A DNA stretch of 64,000 bases, from the NCBI GenBank assembly GCA_947852905.1, contig CANTVF010000001.1, positions 186,001 through 250,000 on the forward strand. Reading direction: 5' to 3'. Positions 46,207-56,945 of the stretch are shown here, one piece after another (the first letter of the stretch is position 1; each line of letters starts with the position of its first letter). Made by a program: the position numbers and the translations under genes. The notes beneath the pieces were generated by a model that saw only the letters and a program-made list of their open reading frames with translations, was not told the DNA's origin and made no database searches. Source of the DNA: an uncultured Tidjanibacter sp. (GTDB taxonomy: Bacteria; Bacteroidota; Bacteroidia; Bacteroidales; Rikenellaceae).

Positions 46207-46235
46207 AAAAGCCGGATTTGAAATATCCGGCTTTT
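46207..46235 (-). terminator. Bidirectional terminator before the ferredoxin-like gene
   Basis: AAAAGCCGGAT and ATCCGGCTTTT form a perfect 11-bp stem with a seven-base loop, followed by T's on both strands. It lies 21 bases after the minus-strand 4Fe-4S gene and also backs up the lpd terminator. Confidence 0.8.
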
Positions 46236-46255
46236 CTTATTTGTTTATTAAATCT

Positions 46256-46486
46256 TTACTTGTCGTCAGGTGTGTCATTGGACCAAGACAATGCACCGCT
46301 CGGACACATTTCCACTACGCGTATTATTTCGCTCGTGGAGGCTGCGGAGGCATCTATCCACGGACGTCTTCTGACGTCGAAGACGGTGGGAAGATTGCTG
46401 ACGCATTTTGCCGAGTGCGTACATAGTTCAGGGCGCCAGTGTACCGTTATGGTGCCGTTGCTGTAATGTTTGGTGATGTCTGTCAT
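46256..46486 (-). CDS. Small (4Fe-4S) mono-cluster protein (Fer4_19 type)
   Basis: 76 residues. Cysteines in ELCTHSAKCVSNLP and VVEMCPSGALSW are arranged like the divergent mono-cluster proteins (Fer4_19). It also has WIDASAA. Only three such Cys are evident in the core, so a normal four-ligand cluster is not certain. Likely an electron carrier or a sensor; the partner is unknown. Confidence 0.75.
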   Translation of the reverse strand: MTDITKHYSNGTITVHWRPELCTHSAKCVSNLPTVFDVRRRPWIDASAASTSEIIRVVEMCPSGALSWSNDTPDDK

Positions 46487-46569
46487 AATCAGTATGTTTT
46501 GGTCGGAATTCTTACACTGCCGCCTTCAGCGAAATATTTGCGATTCTGAACAGTGATCGTCTTGCCGCA

Positions 46570-46881
46570 TCAATCCTCGTCGTCCTCTTCGTCGGCCGTG
46601 TCCATTATATCGTCGGCACCCTTGATGTCGTCGTTATAATAGTCTTTGTCGTCATCGTCCTCGATCTGGCCGTCTATGTTGACGTCTATCTTGACGAGAT
46701 AGCTCGTGTCTTCTGTTTCGAATACCACGGCATAGAAAAAGTCGTTAGGTCCTTTGTCTATGCGTATCATATCGTCGGTGAACCCCATGGGGTATTGTTT
46801 CCTTACCGCTTCCTGAAGTTCTTCCGGCATGTTCTGTAACTTGACTACAACTCGTTTCTTATTTGTATTAGGCTTAGGCAT
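46570..46881 (-). CDS. Conserved hypothetical protein with acidic tail
   Basis: 103 residues: a basic start (PKPNTNKKRVVVKLQNMP), a compact domain (FTDDMIRIDKGPNDFFYAVV) and a highly acidic C-terminus ending DEEDDED. No family is recognised. The tail (about 25 of the last 35 residues are Asp or Glu) resembles the ends of Bacteroidetes cytosolic proteins of unknown role. It lies 83 bases upstream of the ferredoxin-like gene on the same strand. Confidence 0.7.
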   Translation of the reverse strand: MPKPNTNKKRVVVKLQNMPEELQEAVRKQYPMGFTDDMIRIDKGPNDFFYAVVFETEDTSYLVKIDVNIDGQIEDDDDKDYYNDDIKGADDIMDTADEEDDED

Positions 46882-46998
46882 AGCTCGAAAAAAATTTTTG
46901 CAAGTATAAGCAAAATTTGGATTACAAGAATCGAAAGCCGTTTTTTTAATAAAAAAATAGTGTAACCGCGTTCTCTCCGCTTCCTGCGCGGATTTTAG

Positions 46999-49131
<2,133 letters not shown>

Positions 49132-49305
49132 GTGTGTGAACGGGTATTGTAGCGCGCCTATCGGTTAATTATATGGTTGTTAAGGTATTATGCGCATAGA
49201 GCATTATTTTGGATAAAATAAATCGAATATTTTGTGAAAAAATAATTTGTATGTTGTATCTTGCGCATTGAAAAGATGATAATTAAAAATAGGTTAAAGT
49301 AATAT

Positions 49306-50190
49306 ATGAAACCTTTTCCTTCTGGTTTAGGAGTCGCTCTCGTCACTCCATTCGGTGAGAACGGCGATATAGATTTCGATGCATTGGGCGGTCTCGTCGA
49401 TTATGTAATAGGCGGTGGTGTAGACTATATCGTAGCGCTCGGAACGACTGCGGAAACACCGACGTTGTCCGCAGGGGAACGAAATGCCGTTACGGCATTC
49501 ATACGCACGCGCAATGCAGGCCGCGTACCTATTGTTGTCGGTATCGGCGGTAACTGTACTGCATCGGTCGTAAGGGACATCTGCGCTTGCGATCTGGAAG
49601 GCATAAGCGCCATACTGAGCGTTACGCCTTTCTATAACAAGCCGTCGCAGCGCGGATTGTACGAACATTATAAAACCATATCGGAGGCGTCTCCGTTGCC
49701 CGTAATTTTATATAACGTTCCCGGCCGGACTGGAGTCAATATGGCGCCGTCGACGACTTTGCGTCTGGCACGTGATTTTGATAATATAATAGCCGTAAAG
49801 GAGGCGAGCGGAAATGTCGCGCAGTTCGAGGAGTTGCTGGCCGGACGTCCGGACGGTTTCCATGTGCTTTCCGGTGACGATTCCTTGGCGTTGCAGCTGA
49901 TCGGGCGCGGCGGCGACGGTCTCATATCCGTTGCGGCAAATGCTTATCCGGAACGGATATCCGCGATGATCGATGCTGCCATGGCTCAGGACAAGGGTGC
50001 TGCGGAAGGATATTGGAATGAAATTGCCGAACTCGTGTCGGCACTGTTTGCCGAGGGGAATCCTACCGGCGTGAAAGCTGCGTTGAGCATAAGGGGCTTG
50101 ATCTCCAACAGGCTGCGGCTGCCGTTAGTGTCGGCTTCCGACGAATTGTACGGCAGGATCGGTGAATTGGCACGCAGAGCCGGTTTTTGA
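49306..50190 (+). CDS. dapA: 4-hydroxy-tetrahydrodipicolinate synthase
   Basis: A 294-residue TIM-barrel aldolase: GLGVALVTPFGENGDIDFDA, VALGTTAETPTLSAGERNAV, GIGGNCTASVVRDI, PVILYNVPGRTGVNM with the Tyr and the phosphate-binding loop, and IIAVKEASGNVAQFEEL with the Schiff-base Lys. It condenses pyruvate with aspartate semialdehyde at the entry of the diaminopimelate/lysine path. Single gene with its own terminator. Confidence 0.95.
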   Translation: MKPFPSGLGVALVTPFGENGDIDFDALGGLVDYVIGGGVDYIVALGTTAETPTLSAGERNAVTAFIRTRNAGRVPIVVGIGGNCTASVVRDICACDLEGISAILSVTPFYNKPSQRGLYEHYKTISEASPLPVILYNVPGRTGVNMAPSTTLRLARDFDNIIAVKEASGNVAQFEELLAGRPDGFHVLSGDDSLALQLIGRGGDGLISVAANAYPERISAMIDAAMAQDKGAAEGYWNEIAELVSALFAEGNPTGVKAALSIRGLISNRLRLPLVSASDELYGRIGELARRAGF

Positions 50191-50216
50191 TATCGTGCGG
50201 CCGTAAATTATATATG

Positions 50217-50248
50217 CCGACCGCAACCATAGAGCTGCGGTCGGTTTC
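50217..50248 (+). terminator. Terminator after dapA
   Basis: CCGACCGCA and TGCGGTCGG form a perfect 9-bp stem with a ten-base loop, followed by TTTC. Confidence 0.7.
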
Positions 50249-50305
50249 TGTTATGTTCAGACCAATAAAAATGAATTGTGTAACGTTAATTTGTTATATG
50301 TACAT

Positions 50306-50977
50306 ATGAAAACGGGATTGTTCTTCAGAAACGCAATCGTCGTTGCATTGGCCGCAATGTTTACGGGCTGTGGTGCAGCTGATATCGAAGGGGTATGGGT
50401 TCAGCCTGTGCCCGGTATGGAGTCGATGATTCAAGGATTTGAGTTGAATGCTTCGGGAAAGGCCGCCTCCGTCAATATGGCGACGCTCAGGTATGAGACT
50501 TGGAAACTGGAGAACGATAAGTTGATGCTTACAGGAATTAGTATTGGAAATCATCTGACGATACCGTTTACGGATACTTTGAGCGTTGAAAAGTTGACTG
50601 CAGACAGTCTTATTCTCGGCAAAGGCGACATGTCGTTGAGGTATTATAGGATCGGCAGGGATGAGGCGGAACGGATAGCGAATACTTCCGCCGTTATGCC
50701 TGAGGATAAACCGTTCATGGTAAGAGGCCGGTTGGTTATAGGGCATGAAGTCCGCTCATTTGTTCGGGATGGGGATTCGGCGGCCTATTGGATTATAGAT
50801 GAAACAGGTGTGCTTATGCAACGTTACGATGAGGTGACCGGTGGTATTAAAAACGGGATGCCGGTATATGCAGAATTGGATGTTGTCGATGCGGGTAAAT
50901 CTGATGAAGGATTTGCGGCGGGATATGCCGGTGTATATAAAGTGGTCGGTGTTCGTAGTCTTGAAAAGATAAGGTGA
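50306..50977 (+). CDS. Lipocalin-like lipoprotein (NlpE-type C-terminus)
   Basis: A 223-residue lipoprotein from the ATG at 50306 (lipobox MFTG-Cys22). The N-terminal half, DIEGVWVQPVPGMESMIQGF to SLRYYRIGRDEAER, resembles small lipocalin-like beta-barrels of Bacteroidetes. The C-terminal half (MVRGRLVIGHEVRSFVRDGD to MPVYAELDVVDAGKSD) looks like the OB-fold domain of NlpE. It may bind a hydrophobic or metal ligand, or sense envelope stress; the precise role is unknown. Confidence 0.65.
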   Translation: MKTGLFFRNAIVVALAAMFTGCGAADIEGVWVQPVPGMESMIQGFELNASGKAASVNMATLRYETWKLENDKLMLTGISIGNHLTIPFTDTLSVEKLTADSLILGKGDMSLRYYRIGRDEAERIANTSAVMPEDKPFMVRGRLVIGHEVRSFVRDGDSAAYWIIDETGVLMQRYDEVTGGIKNGMPVYAELDVVDAGKSDEGFAAGYAGVYKVVGVRSLEKIR

Positions 50978-51166
50978 AGATCGGTGCAATTATGTTTGTC
51001 CTAACGATAGCCTGAGTATATGCGTCTGGCGAGGTAGGTATGGTGACTTTGGCGCAGTTTTATGTGGGAATCGTTTACAGGTACATGCATGATGTAGTTA
51101 TGTTGAACTATATTTTCATACTTTTGCGATAATATTAAATTGAACGCGATTATGTACGGATATTTT

Positions 51167-51856
51167 ATGAAAGTCATATTGGCGGTTTGCATGACGTTCG
51201 CATGTCTGCCGTCAGTCGCGCAGAACGCTCCCGATAATGAAGACATACTTGCCAAGACGATAGATCCCGATTCTCCGTATTACTATCCGTCGCTAATGTT
51301 GCGTTATACCAATGGGGACGAGACGCTGTCGGATAAGGACTACTATTATCTGTATTACGGCTATGCCTACTCGGACTCTTACCGTCCACTCGAATCCATA
51401 CCGGCGGAAATGAAGGTGCTCGAAGTGCTGGAACGTTCGCAGGACGATCCTACGGTATACGACATGCAGGAGATGATACGTTATGCCGGCGAGGTGATGA
51501 AGGCCGATCCGTTCAGCCCGTCGAATCTGAATTTGTTGGTATACGCATACGGAATGATAGGCGATACGGTGAATGAGAGGCTGAATTACGACCGTATGAA
51601 CAAGGTACTGGCTACCATACGCAATTCCGGTACGGGATTGACGGAATCGTCTCCCATGCATGTGCTGCGGTTTTCGCATGCGAGCGATCTGCTCGGGTCT
51701 TATGGTCTGGAGGTGACCAACCGTATGATCGTTTCGCGTACTGCCGAGTATATTTCCGTTTCGCAGGACGGCCGACCGCAGCGCAAAGGATATTATTTCG
51801 ACTATAGTCGCGTATATTGGCGTAAACCGGACGGTACCGCATCTGCGACGAATTAG
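51167..51856 (+). CDS. Exported DUF4919 family protein
   Basis: About 229 residues from the ATG at 51167 (KVILAVCMTFACLPSVAQ signal peptide). SPYYYPSLMLRYTNGDETLS and DYYYLYYGYAYSDSYRPLES are the DUF4919 pattern. Its fold and function are unknown; it should be periplasmic. A longer reading from 51140 is less likely. Between a lipocalin-like lipoprotein and a C11 peptidase, all plus strand, though gaps of 100-190 bases make a single operon uncertain. Confidence 0.78.
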   Translation: MKVILAVCMTFACLPSVAQNAPDNEDILAKTIDPDSPYYYPSLMLRYTNGDETLSDKDYYYLYYGYAYSDSYRPLESIPAEMKVLEVLERSQDDPTVYDMQEMIRYAGEVMKADPFSPSNLNLLVYAYGMIGDTVNERLNYDRMNKVLATIRNSGTGLTESSPMHVLRFSHASDLLGSYGLEVTNRMIVSRTAEYISVSQDGRPQRKGYYFDYSRVYWRKPDGTASATN

Positions 51857-51954
51857 ATTTTGTAGGAGGTGTGTTCCGTAGGAACGGAATTCTATTTTCG
51901 TATATTTGTATCGGCGCATCATGAATATGATGCCGATTCTGAAAACTTTATGTT

Positions 51955-53235
51955 ATGATCATGCGAAGACTTAAATACACGTTTATCGTACTGGCGGCCG
52001 TATCGCTGTTTACCGGTTGCCGCGACAAAATAGTTTGTCCCGGCGGGCCCGGTTGCGAGCCGACCGAGGACAGCCATACTTTCATTATGTACGTTGTTGG
52101 CAACAATAATTTGTATAGCCTTCTTCGCGGTAATGTAAATATGGCTATGGCAGCCGTGGAGGCCGGATTGCCGGAAGATACACGTGTGGGGGTATATTGG
52201 GACGGTAAGACTTCCTATAATGGGGACGTTGTGACGAGGCTGACCGAAATAGTCAATGAAGGCGGCAAGGCTGTCGAGAAGGTGCTGAAAGAGTATGACG
52301 ATCAGAATTCGGCCGATCCGGAAGTGATGCGTAACGTGTTGCGCGACGTGCGTTATTTCGCTCCGGCAGAGGTATACGGCATTACGCTCCTCGGTCACGG
52401 TACCGGGTGGTTTCCGCCTGAACTGAATAACCTTAAGCAGCCGCTCGGTGGCGAAAATTGTCCGGAACACGATCTGCGTTTGCGCGAGAATCCGGAGACG
52501 AGGGCATACGGGCCGGACGGAGACGAATATATGTCGACGCAGGATCTGGTTACTGGACTTGCCGTAATGGATTTCGATTATATAATATTCGACGTATGTT
52601 TCATGTCGTCGGTAGAGTTCCTGTATGAATTGCGTGGCAATGCGCCGTATATCGTGGCGTCGCCGGCCGAAGTCATGGGGAGCGGCATTCCCTATCACAG
52701 AATGTTGCCGGTATTGTTCGATAGGGATTATACGCTGAAACAGCGTTTGGTTGGTGCTATCGATGCGGTTGTCGATTATTACGAAGCCACTACCGCTACG
52801 AAAAATTCAGCGGCTTTCACTCTGATAGATACCGACGGACTGGACGATCTGGCCGATGCTGTAAAGGGAATTTTCGAGACCGATGTGCGGGATGCGGATT
52901 TCGGCGAAATACAGAGCCTCGAAATACTGCAACCGGAACACGCTTTTTTCGACTTGCAGGATTATATGCGTAACATAACTCTCGACGGAGACGCTGTCGC
53001 GCAGGAGGCATATGCTCGATTCGAGCGGGCGTTGGCGGCGACCGTTGCTTACGAACGTCATACGAAAGAGATATATTCGGCGTTGGGTAGCGGACTGTTC
53101 GGTGGCGATTATTTTTCGGCGGACAGGGTGTGCGGCATAGCATCTTATATCCCGCGCGATTATCTGCCCGTTACCAGAAAAGCGTATTACGAAACTCCGT
53201 GGGCCGAATATACGCAACCCGGAATGGGGCTTTGA
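51955..53235 (+). CDS. Clostripain-like (C11 family) lipoprotein peptidase
   Basis: A 426-residue protein with lipobox SLFTG-Cys22 (start at 51955 or the ATG two codons later). The C11 caspase-like fold is seen in FIMYVVGNNNLYSLLRGNVN, ITLLGHGTGWFPPELNNLK with the catalytic His, and DYIIFDVCFMSSVEFLYEL with the nucleophile Cys. It probably acts on the cell surface on proteins cut after Arg or Lys. No obvious inhibitor gene is adjacent. Ends before a terminator. Confidence 0.88.
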   Translation: MIMRRLKYTFIVLAAVSLFTGCRDKIVCPGGPGCEPTEDSHTFIMYVVGNNNLYSLLRGNVNMAMAAVEAGLPEDTRVGVYWDGKTSYNGDVVTRLTEIVNEGGKAVEKVLKEYDDQNSADPEVMRNVLRDVRYFAPAEVYGITLLGHGTGWFPPELNNLKQPLGGENCPEHDLRLRENPETRAYGPDGDEYMSTQDLVTGLAVMDFDYIIFDVCFMSSVEFLYELRGNAPYIVASPAEVMGSGIPYHRMLPVLFDRDYTLKQRLVGAIDAVVDYYEATTATKNSAAFTLIDTDGLDDLADAVKGIFETDVRDADFGEIQSLEILQPEHAFFDLQDYMRNITLDGDAVAQEAYARFERALAATVAYERHTKEIYSALGSGLFGGDYFSADRVCGIASYIPRDYLPVTRKAYYETPWAEYTQPGMGL

Positions 53236-53268
53236 TATATTGCAGAAGTTCGCGGTATGTGAAAATAC

Positions 53269-53300
53269 GAGCGGCGAAGGATAATGATCCTCCGCCGCTC
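53269..53300 (+). terminator. Terminator between C11 gene and msrBA
   Basis: GAGCGGCG and CGCCGCTC with inner GGAT/ATCC form a stem loop between convergent genes; T content after it is modest. Confidence 0.6.
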
Positions 53301-53307
53301 TTGTATG

Positions 53308-54186
53308 TCAGAATCTGTTTACACGACGGTGGCAGTATGGGGTGGTGCCTTTCTGTGAGTAGTAGCGTTGATGATAATCCTCCGCAGGCCAGAATACGGT
53401 AGCTGGTGTGAGACGTGTGGCTACGTCGTAACCGTTTACTACCAGACGGTCTATAAGCCGTTCCGCGATTTCTTTCTGTTCCGGGGAGGTGTAGAAGATT
53501 TCGGAACGGTATTGTTCGCCTATGTCGGGCCCTTGACGGTTTTCCTGTGTCGGATCGTGTATTTCGAAAAACAGCTTGCACAACTGTTCGAACGATGTGA
53601 CTTTTGGATCGTATACGACCTTTACGGTCTCCGCATGGCCGGTACGTCCAGAACATACCTGTTCATAGGTGGGAGAGTCGGTACGGCCACCCATGTAGCC
53701 CGACTCGGCCGATACGACGCCTGGGGCGGAGGCCATGTAATATTCCACGCCCCAGAAGCAGCCTCCTGCGAAATATGCAGTTTCGTATTCGGTATTTTTA
53801 TCTCTTTCGTGGGCGTTTCCGTTTTCGTCGGCCGGGATGAAACGCATCGATATCGAATTGACGCAATGGCGGGTGTTTTTGGGAGTCAGCCTTTCGCCGG
53901 TAAATACGTGTCCGAGATGACCGCCGCATGATGCGCATACTATTTCGGTGCGTCTGCCGTCGGCATCCGGTTGGCGTAGTACGGCGCCCGGAATTTCGTC
54001 ATCGAAACTCGGCCAGCCGCAACCGGCATCGAACTTGTCTTCAGAACGGTAGAGCGGCGCGCCGCATTGGCGGCATACGTAGGTGCCGCGACGGGTGTTG
54101 TTCCAATATTCTCCGCTGAATGGCATTTCCGTACCTTTGTTTATGATAACACGTTTTTCCGATTCCGTAAGCTCTCTTTTTTTCAT
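53308..54186 (-). CDS. msrBA: Bifunctional methionine sulfoxide reductase MsrB-MsrA
   Basis: About 292 residues from the ATG at 54186 (start KKRELTESEKRVI). The N-terminal MsrB half has CRQCGAPLYRSEDKFDAGCG, then CASCGGHLGHVF (zinc Cys) and RHCVNSISMRFIP with the catalytic Cys. The C-terminal MsrA half begins at YFAGGCFWGVEYYMASAPGV, whose GCFWG Cys is catalytic. Order MsrB then MsrA. It repairs both sulfoxide forms of methionine. No signal peptide is seen at this start, so it appears cytosolic; longer readings to 54378 exist but lack a clean signal. Confidence 0.92.
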   Translation of the reverse strand: MKKRELTESEKRVIINKGTEMPFSGEYWNNTRRGTYVCRQCGAPLYRSEDKFDAGCGWPSFDDEIPGAVLRQPDADGRRTEIVCASCGGHLGHVFTGERLTPKNTRHCVNSISMRFIPADENGNAHERDKNTEYETAYFAGGCFWGVEYYMASAPGVVSAESGYMGGRTDSPTYEQVCSGRTGHAETVKVVYDPKVTSFEQLCKLFFEIHDPTQENRQGPDIGEQYRSEIFYTSPEQKEIAERLIDRLVVNGYDVATRLTPATVFWPAEDYHQRYYSQKGTTPYCHRRVNRF

Positions 54187-54326
54187 ATCAGAATGTATTT
54201 GTATATTCTTTTGTAAGATAATAATTTTCATGCCAGATTGTATCGGTGGCGGATTTATATTGTCGTTCGGGACAATTACGGTTAACGTGTTTTGCGTTAT
54301 ATTCGCATATATTATTCGTCTGGTAT

Positions 54327-55553
54327 ATGAAGAGAGGACACGCCGATCTGCCGCTGCATTACGGAACGGTACCGGCATGGCTGGCCGAAAGGATGAGCCT
54401 GTTGGGCGGGGCTATAACGGAAGCCATAGTAATGGAATATGGGCGCGGGGAGTTCCTGCGCCGGATGAGCGATCCGTTCTGGTTTCAGTCGCTTGGGTGT
54501 GTCTTGGGGATGGACTGGCACTCTTCGGGTATTACCACTTCCGTGATGAACGCTCTGAAAAAATCGGTAAACCGCAGGTCCGGGGAGCTCGGAATATATA
54601 TATGCGGCGGTCGCGGAAAGTCTTCTCGTCAGACCCCTGCGGAACTGTTGCAGGTTGCCGAACGCACAGGATTGGACGGAGACGTTTTGGTGCATCACAG
54701 CAGGCTGTCTGCAAAGGTCGATAATACGGCGGTGCAGGACGGTTTTCAACTATATCTGCACTCTTTTATCGTGACGAGCGATGGTGAGTGGGCTGTGGTG
54801 CAGCAGGGAATGAATACGGAGAGCCGTATGGCGCGTCGTTACCATTGGCTGTCGTCAGGTCTCACTTCGTTCGTAGAGGAACCGCATACTTCCGTGTGCG
54901 GCGTAAATCAAGGGCTGATACTGAATCTTACTCATAAGGACGCTTTGCCGACGCGACAGGGTATAGTCGCACTCACAACCCAAGATCCGGGACGCATCAT
55001 GCATGAGGCCGAACTGATTATGCCTGCTCGCCATGATGTGCGTAAAAGCGACGTCGATATGAAGCGGTTGGGTGCCGCACTTGTTTTAGCACATGAACGC
55101 GGCGTTTCGGATATGGAGTCTTTGTTGTTGCAGGAGGGGGTAGGGCCGCGTACCTTGCAGTCGCTGACGCTGGTGAGCGAGGTTATACACGGTACGCCGT
55201 CGCGCTTCTCCGATCCGGCGAGATTTTCGTTTGCGCACGGAGGTAAGGACGGGCATCCGTTTCCTGTGCCGACACGGGTGTACGACAGGACAATAGAGAT
55301 ATTCGACAGAGCGATACACAGCGCCCGTCTCGGCGACAGGGACAAGTCAGAAGCCTTGCGCAATCTGTCGCGCATGTCCCAAAATTTGGAGCGGAACTAT
55401 ACGCCCCGCGATTTCTTTGACGGGCAGATCGAAAAGGAGAGAAGGGAATCGTGGCTTTACGGCGGAAAGACCGTATACGGCGACGCGAAGCCGCCTGCCG
55501 GAGAGACAGACGATGATAAACCGTCCGTACCCCGTCAGTTGGAGCTTTGGTAG
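54327..55553 (+). CDS. DUF763 family protein
   Basis: A 408-residue protein from the ATG at 54327 (start KRGHADLPLHYGTVPAWLAE), which is the usual DUF763 opening. It includes FLRRMSDPFWFQSLGCVLGM, DWHSSGITTSVMNALKKSV and FVEEPHTSVCGVNQGLILNL. It has a helix-hairpin-helix-like run LLQEGVGPRTLQSLTLVSE. The biochemical role is unknown, though HhH-like parts suggest contact with nucleic acid. Divergent from msrBA with a 140-base spacer. Confidence 0.85.
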   Translation: MKRGHADLPLHYGTVPAWLAERMSLLGGAITEAIVMEYGRGEFLRRMSDPFWFQSLGCVLGMDWHSSGITTSVMNALKKSVNRRSGELGIYICGGRGKSSRQTPAELLQVAERTGLDGDVLVHHSRLSAKVDNTAVQDGFQLYLHSFIVTSDGEWAVVQQGMNTESRMARRYHWLSSGLTSFVEEPHTSVCGVNQGLILNLTHKDALPTRQGIVALTTQDPGRIMHEAELIMPARHDVRKSDVDMKRLGAALVLAHERGVSDMESLLLQEGVGPRTLQSLTLVSEVIHGTPSRFSDPARFSFAHGGKDGHPFPVPTRVYDRTIEIFDRAIHSARLGDRDKSEALRNLSRMSQNLERNYTPRDFFDGQIEKERRESWLYGGKTVYGDAKPPAGETDDDKPSVPRQLELW

Positions 55554-55557
55554 TCGC

Positions 55558-55791
55558 TTACGGCATATTTCGTGTGTAAAATAGACCGGAAGTCTGTTTT
55601 CCGGCCGTTCTGAAATAGTACACGTAATCTTCCCGCATCGGATAATTCTCTGCCGACTGGAAAAAGTGACGGTTCAGGCGTATGCCGTATGTCGCGCCTT
55701 TCTTCAGTCGATGCGCTTTCAGCGGCAATACGAAAGTGGTGCTGTCTCTCCAGAATTCGTTTCTCGTATTAATGGGCAGTACCCGTTTTCC
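55558..55791 (-). pseudogene. Decayed C-terminal domain, copy A
   Basis: The minus strand reads 77 codons from just after a TAA (55792-55794) to a stop at 55558-55560. It has no start codon but a clear protein-like sequence: RVLPINTRNEFWRDSTTF, then VLPLKAHRLKKGATYGIRLN, then FFQSAENYPMREDYVYYF. It matches a damaged plus-strand copy at 30961-31210. It looks like the last part of an Ig-like (SbsA/Big_5-like) domain left after a gene was lost. The 5' edge abuts the perfect inverted repeat at 55801-55840. Confidence 0.6.
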
Positions 55792-55800
55792 TTATCGATG

Positions 55801-55840
55801 AATCCGCCGCAAAACAAAATGATAAGTTTTGCGGCGGATT
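55801..55840. repeat. Perfect 15-bp inverted repeat
   Basis: AATCCGCCGCAAAAC and GTTTTGCGGCGGATT flank a 10-base loop. It has terminator-like symmetry but no T-run. It sits exactly where the decayed copy A loses similarity, between the DUF763 gene and the flavodoxin-lipoprotein operon. Confidence 0.6.
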
Positions 55841-55921
55841 GACATGTTACCGATATACATGCATGGTTACGTCCGGCATGCAATCGCATTTATATATGAG
55901 GGGAAATAATGCGCGAAGTGC

Positions 55922-56932
55922 TTAGAGGTTGAAATTTACCGTTACTCTCCCTGTGCCCAGAGCTGCGGCCAGTCCGGAAGCATCCTCTATGTGTCCTATA
56001 CGGGTATAACTGTACGTAGAGGTGAATGTTTCGTAGAACAGAACTATGCACTTTTCGCCGTACAGCATCAGGTCGCCCGCATTTATGGTTTCCGGACGTG
56101 ACGCTGCCGAAGGCAGGCTTTCGGGCAGATAAAAATATTTTTCGTTTCCGTTTAGTTCGTTCATTTCGATCGTCAACGGTAATAGTCCCGCGAAAGCGTG
56201 CGCTGTAGGATTTTCGGCCAATGCTGCCTCGAAATGATTTTGTCCTATGGATACGGTCATGGCGTTATCGTTATTGTTGTCGTCCGGGCTATCGATATTT
56301 AGCGACTCCAACCAGTTTCCGACGAGAGTCGCTGCATTGTCGGTCTGCGAATTTCTGATCCATAAAGCCTCGCCGATAAATTCGCTGTAGGGGCAGAGCC
56401 GGCGTGCGTCGGCCTCTACGGAGGATATGCCGCTACTGCTGCTCGTAACGAGTAGCGCCAACTGTTTGGAGGCCAGCTTGGCGCTGTTGGCATGCAGGAA
56501 GGATTGCATCGGGGTGGCCATGCGTGCATACCATAGCGGCGTGCAGATGAATACGACGTCGTAATCGTCGAGATTGGCCTCTATGGTTTCTATCGCCGGA
56601 TATACTCCTTCGTCGTCTATCGAAGCTATCTCTTCACGTGCACGTTCCAGAGTGGCGTTGTAATCGTCAGGATATGTCGTCTGCGGCGTAATCTCGATAA
56701 TCGTACCGCCGGTTCGACTGTTCAATTCCGTCGCTGCAGTTTCCGTATTGCCGCTGAGGGAGAAGTATACGGTAAGGTAACGTCCCGCACCGGGTTGTGG
56801 GTCGGGTATGGGATCAGGGGCAGGCGGGGTGGTTGAGCCGCCTGTAGTGTCCGTTTCTTTTTCCGGTGCGCATGCATTCATTGTCATGCAGAATCCGAAT
56901 AACAATATGGAGACAACCAATAGCTTTTTCAT
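55922..56932 (-). CDS. Flavodoxin / cyclophilin-like fusion lipoprotein
   Basis: A 336-residue protein with a lipoprotein signal (lipobox TMNA-Cys21) and a proline-rich linker. Residues about 50-215 form a flavodoxin-like domain: YLTVYFSLSGNTETAATELN (phosphate loop SLSGNT), VVFICTPLWYARMATPMQSF. Residues about 225-336 form a cyclophilin-like domain (AMTVSIGQNHFEAALAENPT ... GDLMLYGEKCIVLFYETFTS). Export of a flavodoxin is unusual; FMN would have to be acquired outside the cytoplasm or carried there. Last gene of a four-gene minus-strand operon of redox and hydrolase genes. Confidence 0.85.
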   Translation of the reverse strand: MKKLLVVSILLFGFCMTMNACAPEKETDTTGGSTTPPAPDPIPDPQPGAGRYLTVYFSLSGNTETAATELNSRTGGTIIEITPQTTYPDDYNATLERAREEIASIDDEGVYPAIETIEANLDDYDVVFICTPLWYARMATPMQSFLHANSAKLASKQLALLVTSSSSGISSVEADARRLCPYSEFIGEALWIRNSQTDNAATLVGNWLESLNIDSPDDNNNDNAMTVSIGQNHFEAALAENPTAHAFAGLLPLTIEMNELNGNEKYFYLPESLPSAASRPETINAGDLMLYGEKCIVLFYETFTSTYSYTRIGHIEDASGLAAALGTGRVTVNFNL

Positions 56933-56945
56933 GATATGAGTGTGT

